Assembly (NCBI GenBank): GCA_029580855.1
Contig: JAKPQH010000015.1
Coordinates: 156,149 to 220,148, forward strand
DNA: 64,000 nt
Direction of reading: 5' to 3'
From: a bacterium
GTDB taxonomy: Bacteria; Methylomirabilota; Methylomirabilia; Methylomirabilales; 2-02-FULL-66-22
Part shown: positions 20,458 through 30,004 of the stretch, one piece after another
Position numbering within the stretch: the stretch's first letter is position 1
Layout of the letters: each line of letters opens with the position of its first letter
Made by a program: the position numbers and the translations under genes
Notes under the pieces: model-generated
What the model saw: the letters and a program-made list of their open reading frames with translations, nothing else
The model's database searches: none
Told to the model about the DNA's origin: nothing

Positions 20458-22170
20458 CTACGGGTTAGAACTCCTCAACCCCCCCACGCCATCGGTGCCC
20501 GTCGCGGCCGGGACGGCTTTCGGGGCAGACACCGGTTTCTTGGGCTTCTCTTTCGCCGCCAGGGGGATGACTTTCGCGGCGGGCGGCACCGGCCGAACCG
20601 CGGGCTGCACTCCGCCGGCGGCGCCGTGCAGTTTAAACTGCCCCACCTGGGCGGTGAGCTCCTCGGCTTGGGCGGCCAGGCTCTGGGCGGTCGAGGAGAG
20701 CTCCTCGGTCTGGGCGGCGTTCTGCTGGGTCACGGTGTCCATCTGGGTGACGGCCCTGTTCACCTGCTCGATCCCCTGGGACTGCTCGGCGGAGGCCGCG
20801 CTGATCTCGGCGATAAGGTCGGCCACTTTCTTCACATCCGCGACGATGGCGGTGAGGGTGGTTCCGGCCTGGGTGACCAGCTTAGCGCCGCCTTCGACTT
20901 TGGTGACAGAGTCGGTGATCAGGGCCTTGATCTCCTTGGAGGCGCTGGCGCTCCGCTGGGCGAGGGCCCGGACCTCGGATGCCACGACCGCGAAGCCCCG
21001 GCCCTGCTCCCCAGCCCGGGCGGCCTCCACGGCGGCGTTGAGCGCCAGGAGGTTCGTCTGGAAGGCGATCTCGTCGATGGTGGTGATGATGGCCTGGATC
21101 TGCTTGCTCGAGGCGGTGATGGCCTCCATGGCGGCCACGGCCTCGGTCACGACGGTGCCCCCCTGTTCGGCGGCGGTCTTCGCCCCGGCGGCCATCTGGT
21201 TCGCTTGTTTGGCGTTATCGGCGTTCTGCTTGACCGTGGAGGTCATCTCCTCCAGGGAGGCGGCCGTTTCCTCCAAGGACGAGGCTTGCTCCTGGGCCCC
21301 CGAGGAAAGCTGCTCGCTCCCGGCCGCAAGCTGCCGGGTGGCGCTGGCCGTGTGGGTGGCCGCCCGGGCCACCTCCCGCATGCTCGTCTCAAACTTCTCC
21401 AGCATGGCGTTCAAGGCCTGACCCATCTGGCCGAGTTCGTCCCGGGTGTCGAGCTCGACGCGGACCGTGAGGTCGCCCGTGGCGGCCTGTGCAGCTTGGG
21501 TCACCACGTGGGCGAGTGCGCTCACGATGAGGCGAGCGAGGAAGTACCCCAGGGCAAGCGCGAGCAGGATCCCCAGGCCGATGATGACCACCATCAGCAC
21601 ACGAGCGCTGCTCTCCGCCGCCTTCGCCTCCTCGACGGCCAGCTGGCTGGTTTTCGCAAAACTGCCCATGATCTCGTTCGCGGCCGCTGTAGCGATGCGG
21701 ACATCCTCGGCCCCCTTTCCGGCGGCATAGCCGAACGCCTCGGCCTTCTTGCCCTGGTTGCTCAGTGGGAGCAATTGATCGTTCACCGTCCGCATGTAAT
21801 TCGCGAACGCGGACTTGAACGTTGTCACGGCCTCCCGCTCTTCCTTGCTGAGCCCGGCCTTGTCGAGTTTGCCCATCTCCGTCTCGATGGCCGCCGCGGC
21901 CGTCGTGATTGCGGCGGCCTGCTTCTCCATGGCCTCCTTCTCTGAAAGCTGTATGTGATGCAGGATGGACGCCCGGATGACCATGAGTTGCTGCCGCGCC
22001 TCGGCGACATACATCGAGGGAAGGAAGTCGTGGTAGATTGCGTGCGTGTGCTCGGACATGATCATCGTGTTACGCAAGCCCACGACCCCGACGCCGACTA
22101 GCAGCACCGTGAGGACGCCAAACCCAAACATCAGCCGTGCCATCATCTTCAGATTTTTGAACCAGCGCAT
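20458..22170 (-). CDS. methyl-accepting chemotaxis protein (MCP2), C-terminal frame slip
   Basis: A 570-residue chemoreceptor with the same layout as MCP1: membrane helix near the N-terminus ([20 protein letters not shown]), four-helix-bundle-like sensor, second membrane segment ([20 protein letters not shown]), HAMP and signalling tip. The start at 22170 is set by GAAGGAG six bases upstream. As written it ends [11 protein letters not shown] run of seven G precedes this; with one more G the frame would end GVGGVEEF at a TAA at 20465-20467, matching the EEF end of MCP1. See findings. Confidence 0.92.
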   Translation of the reverse strand: MRWFKNLKMMARLMFGFGVLTVLLVGVGVVGLRNTMIMSEHTHAIYHDFLPSMYVAEARQQLMVIRASILHHIQLSEKEAMEKQAAAITTAAAAIETEMGKLDKAGLSKEEREAVTTFKSAFANYMRTVNDQLLPLSNQGKKAEAFGYAAGKGAEDVRIATAAANEIMGSFAKTSQLAVEEAKAAESSARVLMVVIIGLGILLALALGYFLARLIVSALAHVVTQAAQAATGDLTVRVELDTRDELGQMGQALNAMLEKFETSMREVARAATHTASATRQLAAGSEQLSSGAQEQASSLEETAASLEEMTSTVKQNADNAKQANQMAAGAKTAAEQGGTVVTEAVAAMEAITASSKQIQAIITTIDEIAFQTNLLALNAAVEAARAGEQGRGFAVVASEVRALAQRSASASKEIKALITDSVTKVEGGAKLVTQAGTTLTAIVADVKKVADLIAEISAASAEQSQGIEQVNRAVTQMDTVTQQNAAQTEELSSTAQSLAAQAEELTAQVGQFKLHGAAGGVQPAVRPVPPAAKVIPLAAKEKPKKPVSAPKAVPAATGTDGVGGLRSSNP

Positions 22171-22268
22171 CGCCCGCTCCTTCTTTTTTGTGACGTGCAA
22201 TCGGATCGCCGTCAGAACAATCACCATCACGGCCCATCCGGCCACCGATCTGACTACGCGTTTTCGGT

Positions 22269-22594
22269 TCACCAACGAACGCATGTCAGTTGCCAGGTGC
22301 TGCACGGCACGGCGCCAGGCGCCTTGGGGAAGACGTCGGGCCCCTCTTTCTCCTTGACCGCGGGGGAGACATCGCACAACTGGCATATCATCTGCTTCCG
22401 GACCGCCGTGCCCCGGCGCGCGCCGTTGCAGAACGTTCCGGGCGCCACCCAGCAAATCCGTCCAGCGTCGGTGCTGGCGTTGACACCGTCGAGGGATCGC
22501 GCGAAGGCTGCCGGGCGGATTCCCATCTCGCCGACCCGTGCGCCCCCGGCTCCCGACCGCACCGCGCGAGCTGCCAACAGTTTTGCTGCTGCAC
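22269..22594 (-). pseudogene. two-CW domain protein, frameshifted
   Basis: Two frames together give a small Cys-rich protein of the two-CW type: [13 protein letters not shown] in the first frame, then [24 protein letters not shown] and MICQLCDV in the second. The frames join at a run of five G near 22547; one extra G would restore a continuous chain. It starts at a GTG (22594) with GGGAGG upstream. One usual Cys is replaced (GIRPAA where GVCPAA is common in the family as I recall it). It lies between cheA and MCP2, where such proteins might sense metal or redox state. The tail after the second CW motif is not recognised. Confidence 0.6.
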
Positions 22595-22639
22595 GACCGC
22601 CTCCCGGCGATACGTTGCCCCGCGCGTGCCGCCCGGTCC

Positions 22640-24520
22640 TTACGCCGCCCGCACGAAACGCGGGGGCGATGCCATGTTTACCAACCCCGGGACGTCCAGG
22701 ATCAGCGCAACCCGCCCGTCGCCCATGATCGTCGCACCGGACACTCCCTCGACCCGCTGGTAATTTGTTTCCAGACTCTTGATCACTACCTGGTGCTGCC
22801 CCACCAACTCGTCCACGAGGAGCGCCACGTGCTCCCGACCGTTTTCCACCAGGACCAGCAGGCTTTCGGTGGGGTCAAGGACGCGCGGCACGATGCCCAA
22901 CACCTCGTGCAGGCGCACAACCGGCAGAACCCGGCCCCGCACACTCACGACCTCCCCTTCACCGACGATGGATTGGATCTGCCCTGCCTTGGGTCGGATC
23001 GATTCCGTGATGTTGACCAGGGGGATGATGTACGTTTCGTCGCCCACCAGGACCGACAGCCCATCCAGGATGGCCAGGGTGAGGGGAAGCTTGATCGTGA
23101 ATGTCGTTCCCTGGCCCGGCGTGGAGGCGATGGCGACTTGACCGCCTAGACACAGGATGTTGCGCTGGACCACGTCCATACCCACGCCACGCCCCGAGAC
23201 GTCGGTGACGCGCTCCGCCGTTGAGAACCCCGGCCGGAAGATCAGCGCGTACAACTGTTCGTCGGTCAGAACGTCCCCCTCCTTCACCAGACCGTTCTCC
23301 AGCGCCTTGCGCCGGATGCGTACGGCGTCCAGGCCGCACCCGTCGTCGCGCACCTCGATGAAGATGCACCCGCCTTGGTGGAAGGCATGCAGCCCCACGA
23401 CGCCCTGCGCGGGCTTTCCCGCCGCCGTCCGCACGTCGGGGGCTTCAACGCCGTGATCGACACAGTTGCGGACGAGGTGCGTCAGCGGATCGCCGATCCG
23501 GTCGATGACCGTCTTGTCCAGCTCCGTTTCCTCTCCCGTCACGTCAAGGCGGATCTGCTTGCCAAGTGTCCGCGCGAGGTCCCGAACCAGGCGATGGAAG
23601 CGGCTGAACACCGTCTTGATCGGCTGCATACGCACGGCCATAACCCGTTCCTGCAAATCACGCGTATGGCGTTCCATCGCCTCCACCGCCTCGTGTAGGC
23701 GCGGCAGTTGGTCTGTGGTGAACCGGGACACGATCTGCGCGAGCATGGATTGCGTGATGACCATTTCGCCCACCAGATTCACCAAGTTGTCTACCTTCGC
23801 GGTATGCACGCGGATGCTGGCCGTGTCGCCCTTGGGCGCTGCTGCGGCCTGGATTTCAAGCGCATGTGCGACCTGCTCCGCGGTGACGACCTTCTCTTCC
23901 ACGAGAATCTCGCCGACGCGCTTCTGCTTCTGGACGGCCGCGTCGATCGCCGCCTGCGGCACGCCTGCCTGCGCGACCAGGATTTCGCCCAGTTTGGGCC
24001 GCGGATACCCACCCCCGTCACCGGTCTCCGCCGATGAGACAGGCGGAAGATCACGCACGGGCGCCGCGGCCGGCGCAGCGAACGGAACAGCCGTAGCAGA
24101 TTCCGGCGCCTTCCCCTCCGGCCGCACCGGGCGATCGCCGCCCGTGACATGGGCGCGAAGCTCGCCGATCAGTGCCGTGGCGTCCGGCGACGCATCCACG
24201 GGCTGGTCCAGCGTCTTGAGCTTCAGCTTCAGCATGTCGAGCGAGCGTAGCAGGAGGTCCATGCCTGCTTGTGCCACGCGCAACCGCCCCTTTCGCATGC
24301 GGTCCAGCACTTCCTCGAGGCTGTGCGTGAACTGCGCCACATCGGTGAAGCCCAACATGGCGCTGTTACCCTTGATGGTGTGGGCGGCTCGGAAGATGCG
24401 ATTCAGCACCTCCGGATCGTCCGGCGTCTGTTCTAATTCCAGGAGACCGCGCTCGAAGCTCTCCACCAGCTCGGCCGACTCCTCCAGGAACCCCGGAATC
24501 AGATCGAGATCTTCGTCCAT
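22640..24520 (-). CDS. cheA: chemotaxis histidine kinase CheA
   Basis: CheA autophosphorylates and passes phosphate to CheY and CheB. The 626-residue product has Hpt with His47 ([13 protein letters not shown]), a Pro/Ala linker, a duplicated short module ([11 protein letters not shown] at 176 and [10 protein letters not shown] at 201), dimerisation helices ([20 protein letters not shown]), ATPase ([31 protein letters not shown]) and a CheW-like regulatory domain at the end. A normal CheY-binding P2 domain is not obvious; the duplicated module occupies its place and resembles MshEN-type repeats. The start lies seven bases past the cheY stop. Confidence 0.96.
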   Translation of the reverse strand: MDEDLDLIPGFLEESAELVESFERGLLELEQTPDDPEVLNRIFRAAHTIKGNSAMLGFTDVAQFTHSLEEVLDRMRKGRLRVAQAGMDLLLRSLDMLKLKLKTLDQPVDASPDATALIGELRAHVTGGDRPVRPEGKAPESATAVPFAAPAAAPVRDLPPVSSAETGDGGGYPRPKLGEILVAQAGVPQAAIDAAVQKQKRVGEILVEEKVVTAEQVAHALEIQAAAAPKGDTASIRVHTAKVDNLVNLVGEMVITQSMLAQIVSRFTTDQLPRLHEAVEAMERHTRDLQERVMAVRMQPIKTVFSRFHRLVRDLARTLGKQIRLDVTGEETELDKTVIDRIGDPLTHLVRNCVDHGVEAPDVRTAAGKPAQGVVGLHAFHQGGCIFIEVRDDGCGLDAVRIRRKALENGLVKEGDVLTDEQLYALIFRPGFSTAERVTDVSGRGVGMDVVQRNILCLGGQVAIASTPGQGTTFTIKLPLTLAILDGLSVLVGDETYIIPLVNITESIRPKAGQIQSIVGEGEVVSVRGRVLPVVRLHEVLGIVPRVLDPTESLLVLVENGREHVALLVDELVGQHQVVIKSLETNYQRVEGVSGATIMGDGRVALILDVPGLVNMASPPRFVRAA

Positions 24521-24527
24521 GGCGTCG

Positions 24528-24959
24528 TCAGGCCCCGTGACCGTGAGAGGTTGGCAGTGTCTGCGCCCGGCTCGCGGTTCGTCGGATGACCATGCCGATC
24601 GTCTCGCACAACTGAGCCGGATCGAACGGCTTGACGATCCAGCCCGTCGCGCCCGCCGCCTTTCCGGCCGCCTTCATGTCCGTCTCGCCCTCGGTGGTCA
24701 ACGCGAGGATCGGCGTACGAGCGAGCCCGCCGTGCTGGCGGACGGCGCGAATTAACGCCAGCCCGTCCATGCGTGGCATGTTGATGTCGGTAAGAATGAG
24801 GTGGACCGTGGTATCCTGAAGCTGACGCAGGGCGTCGATTCCGTCCGTCGCCGATACGACGCGGTATCCGCCGGCCAGCAACGCCCGCCGGATCATCCCG
24901 CGCATTGTCGGGGAGTCGTCAACCACCAAGACCGCGCACGACTGTTCGCTGCTCGTCAT
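24528..24959 (-). CDS. cheY: chemotaxis response regulator CheY
   Basis: A single-domain receiver of 143 residues. Acidic pocket VLVVDDSPTMR, phospho-acceptor Asp58 in LILTDINMPRMDG, Thr in LALTTEG and Lys in WIVKPFD are all present. A 20-residue basic tail follows the domain. Its ATG overlaps the stop of the HTH gene (ATGA) and GGTGAGG lies just upstream, so the two are translationally coupled. As CheZ is encoded in the same cluster, this is the likely motor-binding CheY. Confidence 0.93.
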   Translation of the reverse strand: MTSSEQSCAVLVVDDSPTMRGMIRRALLAGGYRVVSATDGIDALRQLQDTTVHLILTDINMPRMDGLALIRAVRQHGGLARTPILALTTEGETDMKAAGKAAGATGWIVKPFDPAQLCETIGMVIRRTASRAQTLPTSHGHGA

Positions 24960-25171
24960 GCCTCACCACCTTTTGCCGACAGCCCGGTGGACGACCGTTC
25001 TCCGTCGAAGAGCCTGTCCAGCTGACTCCGACGGAAGCGCCACTGTCCTCCGATCTTGGCGGCGGGGACATCTCCCCGTGCGGCCAGTGAATAGAGTGTC
25101 CGGCGTTTGATCCGGAGGTATCTGGATGCTTCCTCCAGATTTAGGATCTCATCGGTCTGGGGAGTGTCCAT
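24956..25171 (-). CDS. excisionase-type helix-turn-helix protein
   Basis: A 71-residue DNA-binding protein of the MerR/excisionase-like HTH type (LNLEEASRYLRIKRRTLYSL, then VPAAKIGGQWRFRRSQLDRL). AAAGGAG precedes the ATG. It is the first gene of the chemotaxis run and overlaps cheY by four bases, so it is co-translated with chemotaxis genes. This suggests a local regulator of the operon. Phage excisionase is a less likely role because no integrase is adjacent; the recombinases lie 4 kb away. Confidence 0.82.
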   Translation of the reverse strand: MDTPQTDEILNLEEASRYLRIKRRTLYSLAARGDVPAAKIGGQWRFRRSQLDRLFDGERSSTGLSAKGGEA

Positions 25172-26291
25172 GGCTCCGCGCTCTCCTTTGCCGTGACGCC
25201 GGGGCGGGTCACCGTTGTTCGGAGCCTGCGGAACCTCTGGTGTTCCCGCGGTTTTCGGTCTGCGTTAGCGGCCATACATCGGTTGCGGGAGGTTACCGTT
25301 TGGCTCCCCTGTATCCCGTTCTACGTGGTTCATCGGCAAATGCAGTCAGTCGGTTGAGGAAATTCCCGGGCGAGACAGGACGAGAGGCATAACCGGACGG
25401 GCAAGTCGGCAAGTCGTGTCCACGATGTGCGACAGGTCCGCGTATCCTGTTCGGCGGAACGATTCCGCCAGACACGTGACAAACGGCGGCCCCGAACGTC
25501 GGACCGATCCAAACGACCGGTCGGTAAGTCCCCCGCCAGCCCGCGTCGAGCAGCGGAATGTCCGGACGGTTTCCGAGACACTCACGACTCGATTACAGGC
25601 GCCACGCGGAATTGACGCCCCCGGACACGGCGCAGGAACTCGGTCCCGCACAGGTGGTGGGTGTCCGCACGAGAACGCGGCCACCTCGGCCCCCGAGCTC
25701 GGCGAACAGGGTAGCCACGCCGGAAGTGTTTAGCTCCGGGACCGCTGCGACGTTGGTATCGAGGATCCGGTAAGGCTCGGTCCGGAGGTCGAAGTCCGGC
25801 CGGGATTTCTGGGCCGGGCGGCGCGTTTTTTGGTCGCGGGCGGGAGCGGGTGCGTCGCATGATCGATCGTAGAAGCGAAGGCGGCGAGGCCGTTCCGGAC
25901 CTCCCGGTCGCACGCCCTGGGAGTTTACAACCGACACTTACAGGGTGGGCCCGATGCCGATCCTGGCGGTCTCCGGGCGCAGATCGACGCGGTGACGGGG
26001 CGGATCGGGCGGCGCCGGTGTCGAGCCATGGCGGAGCCGCGAGGGTGGGGGCGAGGGGGAACTGCCGTGACGGACGGCGACATCGTGTTGAACGGACGGT
26101 ACTCCTTCGACAGGATCGCCATAAAGCGATGGGGCGTCACCAGTGACGTGCGTACGCGATCTGGCATCATCCCTTCAAACGGGATGACTATCTTCAGCGC
26201 CGGCGCGACTCCCGTGTCTGGCTTGCATCGGCCAGCCAAGGCAACCGGCAGGGTAGCAAACCGGCGCGTCGGCACACGGCTTCTTCCGTCC
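25172..26291. other. intergenic region upstream of the chemotaxis operon, no gene seen
   Basis: About 1.1 kb between the HTH gene and the kinase pseudogene. Open frames exist on both strands, but none shows a recognisable domain or a start with a good ribosome-binding site. On the minus strand GCCGATGA (25330-25337) resembles the -10 box of a flagellar sigma-28 promoter, but no clear -35 box was found. A 7-bp stem (TCATCCC/GGGATGA) occurs at 26167-26187. Confidence 0.4.
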
Positions 26292-27119
26292 TTATCGTGG
26301 CCGGCCGCCGGGTGGTCGGCTCCTCAGGAGGATTGGGGCAGGTGGGGACGGCGGAGGTGGTGCGTCGTCTTCGTCGTCTCGGATGCATGCCCCGAGGCTT
26401 TGGACCGCGAACGACTGCTCCGCACAGCGCGGACCGATCCCATCCAGAAACGAGCGTGTCCGCGGATTCACGAGGTCGTAGGTCATGCTGACCACCGGCG
26501 GTGACGACACCTTTCGGCGAATAACGTCCTCGCAGATTTGCTCCCCGTCCAGCCACGGCACCTTCATGTCTGTCAGGACGACGCCGAATACCTCTGGTGC
26601 TAGCACGAAGGTCGGATGTGGCGCATCGACCGCCATCACCACCCTATGCTCTCCTCGGTCGAGGCGAAAGGGGCAAAAATCGGACCGAGAATGGCCGCAG
26701 GGGCGCCGGCCCCGTTCAGGAGCCGTTTCCAAGGCCGGGAGATGTGCGTTGTCCAACATCATCATAACCGGGTTGCTCAACTCGTTCGCAACTTCGGAGA
26801 CCGGTTGCCCCAGAGCAGCCGTCGGCTCCGGCTGGCTGAGACGTCGCAGCGGCCTGCTATTGCCAGCGGTCACTCGCTTCCACGTACAGGTCCACGACCG
26901 GAACCGCTGTCAAGCGTTCCGTGTAAGATACCCCAGGGTTTCCTCGGGCGCGGGATCGACCGCCACGAACGTCTCGCGGCGCGCGTGGCGGTACCGGTCG
27001 ATCCGGACTCGTGCGAAGAGCGCGCCGAACCGTATCTCCGACGCCGCAAGCCGCCGCCGCTCCACGCGGTCAAGCGTACTCATGATGGCCAACGGGAGTC
27101 GGGCCAAATGCTTCGGCAA
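26292..27119 (-). pseudogene. decayed PAS-kinase-receiver protein
   Basis: Pieces of a hybrid sensor kinase survive. Around 26910-27119 there is a PAS-like tail (DPAPEETLGYLTRNA). In 26292-26873 an H-box remnant (LGQPVSEVANELSNPV, with the phospho-acceptor His replaced by Asn) runs within about 60 residues into the end of a receiver (VVLTDMKVPWLDGEQICEDV, VSMTYDLVNPRTRSFLDG, SFAVQSLGACIR). The whole ATPase domain is missing and the two parts are in different frames, so the gene is dead. The receiver Asp is still present; the Lys position has become Gln/Ser. Confidence 0.6.
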
Positions 27120-27965
27120 CTTGAGAATATCGTCGTTCCCTTTGTCACCGAATTGTCCCGTCGTGGCGCTCAGCGACGGCCCTATTTCCCCTTAAGTTCC
27201 CCGGTGCTTTTGCCGATACCGCGGGTGAGGCGCGATGGCGTCGCAGACGCCCCGTGAGAGGACACCGTGTTCGACTTCCTTGGCAATCACGTTCTCAGCA
27301 TCGCAGCAATGCGCCGCGCGGGCGGGATCGACACACCGGCCGCCGATCACCGTCAGGCGGCGGAACAGGGACTGCCGAGGGCGATCACAAGTCGAGCCGC
27401 CTCGACCGATGACCAGGTGTTCCTCAGTAGCGCGGCACGGGTTCTACCAGCCCCGTTGCCCGTCAAACCCAACGAGCCGGCCGAGACCGGAAACCGGGTG
27501 CGGGATGCCCTGCGTCGCCTGCGTGACCTCGGTCGCCGCTTCGGTCGGTCGGAGCGTCGTGACCGCGACCTCGATGAGCACAACGCGTCGAACCCGCCTC
27601 CCGGCGGCCGGCGCTTCGATGGTTGGGCCTAGCGCGCGATCCTCCCGTGCAGGGATAGGTCGTGAAGGCGCCCGCGGTGAGAGGTCTCGTGCGGCCAGAG
27701 GGCCACGAGTTGCGCCGTTGCGCGAACCGCGACTCACAGCCGTCTGCGCCCGTCGGCCGGGTCGTAGAAGTCCGTGGAGGGCCCCCGACGCGCCTCCCGG
27801 ATCGGTCGCCCTTGTCCGGTGTCCCATACCTGGGAACGCTTCCAAGGTAGTGTGCACGTGACATCCGCGCGTCCGTTCTCTAACGTCTCGTTCGGCGCCG
27901 GACCCCGGTAGGTCTCGCGCCGTTCCGCCGTGCGACGTCGTGCCTGATTGGAGGAGTCGCACCCC
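27120..27965. other. no gene seen
   Basis: About 850 bases of GC-rich sequence. Overlapping ORFs occur on both strands, but their translations are Arg/Pro/Ala-rich with no domain and no good ribosome-binding site. I see nothing else to report here. Confidence 0.4.
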
Positions 27966-28373
27966 ATGCAGCCATCAGCCTTCTCGGCCCGCATCCTCGT
28001 TGTGGACGATGAACCTTTGGTTCGGACCACGCTTGCCGCCTTGCTCCAGGCCGTGGGGCACACAGTGCTCGAGGCTCCCGATGGCCCCACCGCTGTGGCC
28101 GAACTCGCTGCGGCGCCCGTCGATCTTGTGCTCACCGACCTTGGCCTACCGGGTATGACCGGGGAAGAGGTGGCGCAAGCCGTCAAGGAAAGACACCCCG
28201 GGCTGCCGGTGGTTCTCCTGACCGGGTTCGTAGACCGGGCGCTCCGTGAGCGCCGGCCCCACGGGCCCGTGGATCGGGTCCTCGGCAAACCTGTCCGCCT
28301 CGCCGACCTGCTCGCGGTGATCGCCGACCTTTGTCCGGCCGAAAACGTCGTGCCCATGACGGCACCGAACTGA
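27966..28373 (+). CDS. single-domain response regulator
   Basis: A 135-residue receiver: ILVVDDEPLVR, Asp58 in LVLTDLGLPGMTGEE, VVLLTGF, and Lys in RVLGKPVRLADLL. No output domain follows. GGAGGAG lies nine bases before the ATG at 27966, so the longer TTG start (27948) is rejected. It stands alone on the plus strand, facing the dead kinase at 26.3-27.1 kb. It may once have been that kinase's partner or be the last useful piece of a lost two-component system. Confidence 0.85.
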   Translation: MQPSAFSARILVVDDEPLVRTTLAALLQAVGHTVLEAPDGPTAVAELAAAPVDLVLTDLGLPGMTGEEVAQAVKERHPGLPVVLLTGFVDRALRERRPHGPVDRVLGKPVRLADLLAVIADLCPAENVVPMTAPN

Positions 28374-28933
28374 GGACCCGCCGAGCGCCGGATATCCCAC
28401 GCAGGACCCGTGCCCTGCCCGGCGTTACGTCGATGCGAACATCGGGTATCACACGCGTGTGCGCGGGACGCTCCGGTCGTCCTCGTCGGTGAGACCGGGC
28501 GCTCATTGGCCCGAAAGTGCGGGCCGCTTGGGAAGACTTCCTCGATCCGCTGGGGGCGGCGGAGCCCGAGGGCGCACTAGATGCTCAGGCGGAGGATGTC
28601 GCGATGAAGGGACTCCGGCGAGCGGTGCAGTCTCGGAGCGTACCGGAAGTGTCCGACGCGAAGCAGACCAGCCGGTTCACTGGGTTCTTCGGGAGGGCAG
28701 CCGGCGACTGTGACAACCAAGGCCACGCTATCCTTTTTCGGTACCACGTACCGAGTCCGTCAAAGCCGGAATATGGGTACAATCCCGGCGCGCACTTGAC
28801 TCAGACGTGGTACAGGGAAGCGTTCATGCGACACATGATGGTAACCGGACTTGGTTTGAACGAGAAGCGCGGGGACAAGCAGCGGAACCCCCCGTTTCCT
28901 GGCAGACCGTAGTAGGGGGCTCCTGTCCTTGCA
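28374..28933. other. no gene seen
   Basis: About 560 bases between the response regulator and the recombinase remnant. One plus-strand ORF (28517-28912) is open but has no recognisable domain and odd composition. I do not call it a gene. Confidence 0.4.
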
Positions 28934-30004
28934 GTGAGAAAGGGCGGGAGTGATGGCACCACTGCACCTGTTGCATCGGAAGTCCCTGGTCACCTCCTTC
29001 CACACCCTCGATGTCGATCTCGCCGAAGACACGCGGACCCCGGTTCGGATTTCGGGCATCCTGAACACGCAGGCACGCTCGACCTCTACCAGGGGATCCT
29101 CGGGGACCTCCTGGGGGCCCTGGGGGACGCTCCCCGCACCTACACCGCAGCGGGCCTGCGCACCTGTGTCCTCGCCCGGGTGCAGCCCCACAGGATCGCG
29201 CGCGCCAAGAGCGTCGTCGTGGCCGCGCGGGGCTTCCTCCGCTTCCGGAGCGCCACGGGGCGCTGTGCGCCCGGGCTGGAGCACGCGCTGCCGGGGTTCG
29301 CCGGGTGGCGCCTCGCCGCCACACCCCGGTTCCTTGCGCCGGCCAAGGTTGACCGGCTGCTCGCGGCCTGCCCCCAGGATCCCCCGGCCTCCGCGACCGG
29401 GCCATCCGGCTACTGCTGGCCCGCCTTGGACTGCGCGCTAGCGAGGTGGCTGGGCTCCAGTTCGGCGACCTCGATTGGCGCACGGGCCGGCTGGCCGTGT
29501 GCGGCAAGGGTCGACGCGCGGACTGGCTGCCCCTCCCGCAGGCGGTCGGCGCCGCGCTCCTGCGGTACCTCCGGCGGGCGAAGTTCGGGAAGAGCCGCCT
29601 GATCCCCTTGCATCCCACGGTGGTGGCGGCCCTCCAGCGGTACCTGGCCCTCCGGGGCCGGCAGGCCGTCCTGGACGATCAGGTCTTCCTCTCGGCGGGG
29701 AACCGGCGGATTGCCCCGAGCACGATCAGCGATACCTTCCACCAGGTGCTGCACCTGGCGGAGATTCCCCGCGACCAGCCTCCTCGCCCTCGGATCCATG
29801 TCCTGCGGCACACCGTCGCCACGCGGGCCCTGGAGCAATGCGCCACCCGCCGGGAGGCTGTCGCCCGCCACGTCGTCGCCCTGGCGACCTACCCGGGGCC
29901 ACGCGGACATCGCCGATACGTACTGGTATCTGGAGGCGACACCGGAGCTGCTGGCGGAGATGGCCACGTCCACCGAGGCCCTGGTCGCCAAGGAGGCGGC
30001 ATGA
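28934..30004 (+). pseudogene. fused and frameshifted first and second recombinases of a RIT-like element
   Basis: Three segments join into one tyrosine-recombinase-like chain. An N-terminal core-binding region (DLYQGILGDLLGALG, HRIARAKSVVVAARGFLRF) runs in frame 2 to about 29386, then frame 1 continues (RDRAIRLLLARLGLRASEVAG, split by me; GKGRRADWLPLPQAVGAALL). Straight after it comes the middle of a different recombinase (KFGKSRLIPLHPTVVAALQ), then IHVLRHTVATRAL, and after a second slip near 29895 the normal end GHADIADTYWYLEATPELL. So a deletion has fused two neighbouring recombinase genes, with two single-base shifts at C/G runs. The ATGA overlap to the third gene is preserved. Confidence 0.72.

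Noticed and set aside
28517..28912. A 131-residue ORF after the response regulator
   Set aside because: No recognisable domain, odd composition, and no start signal.
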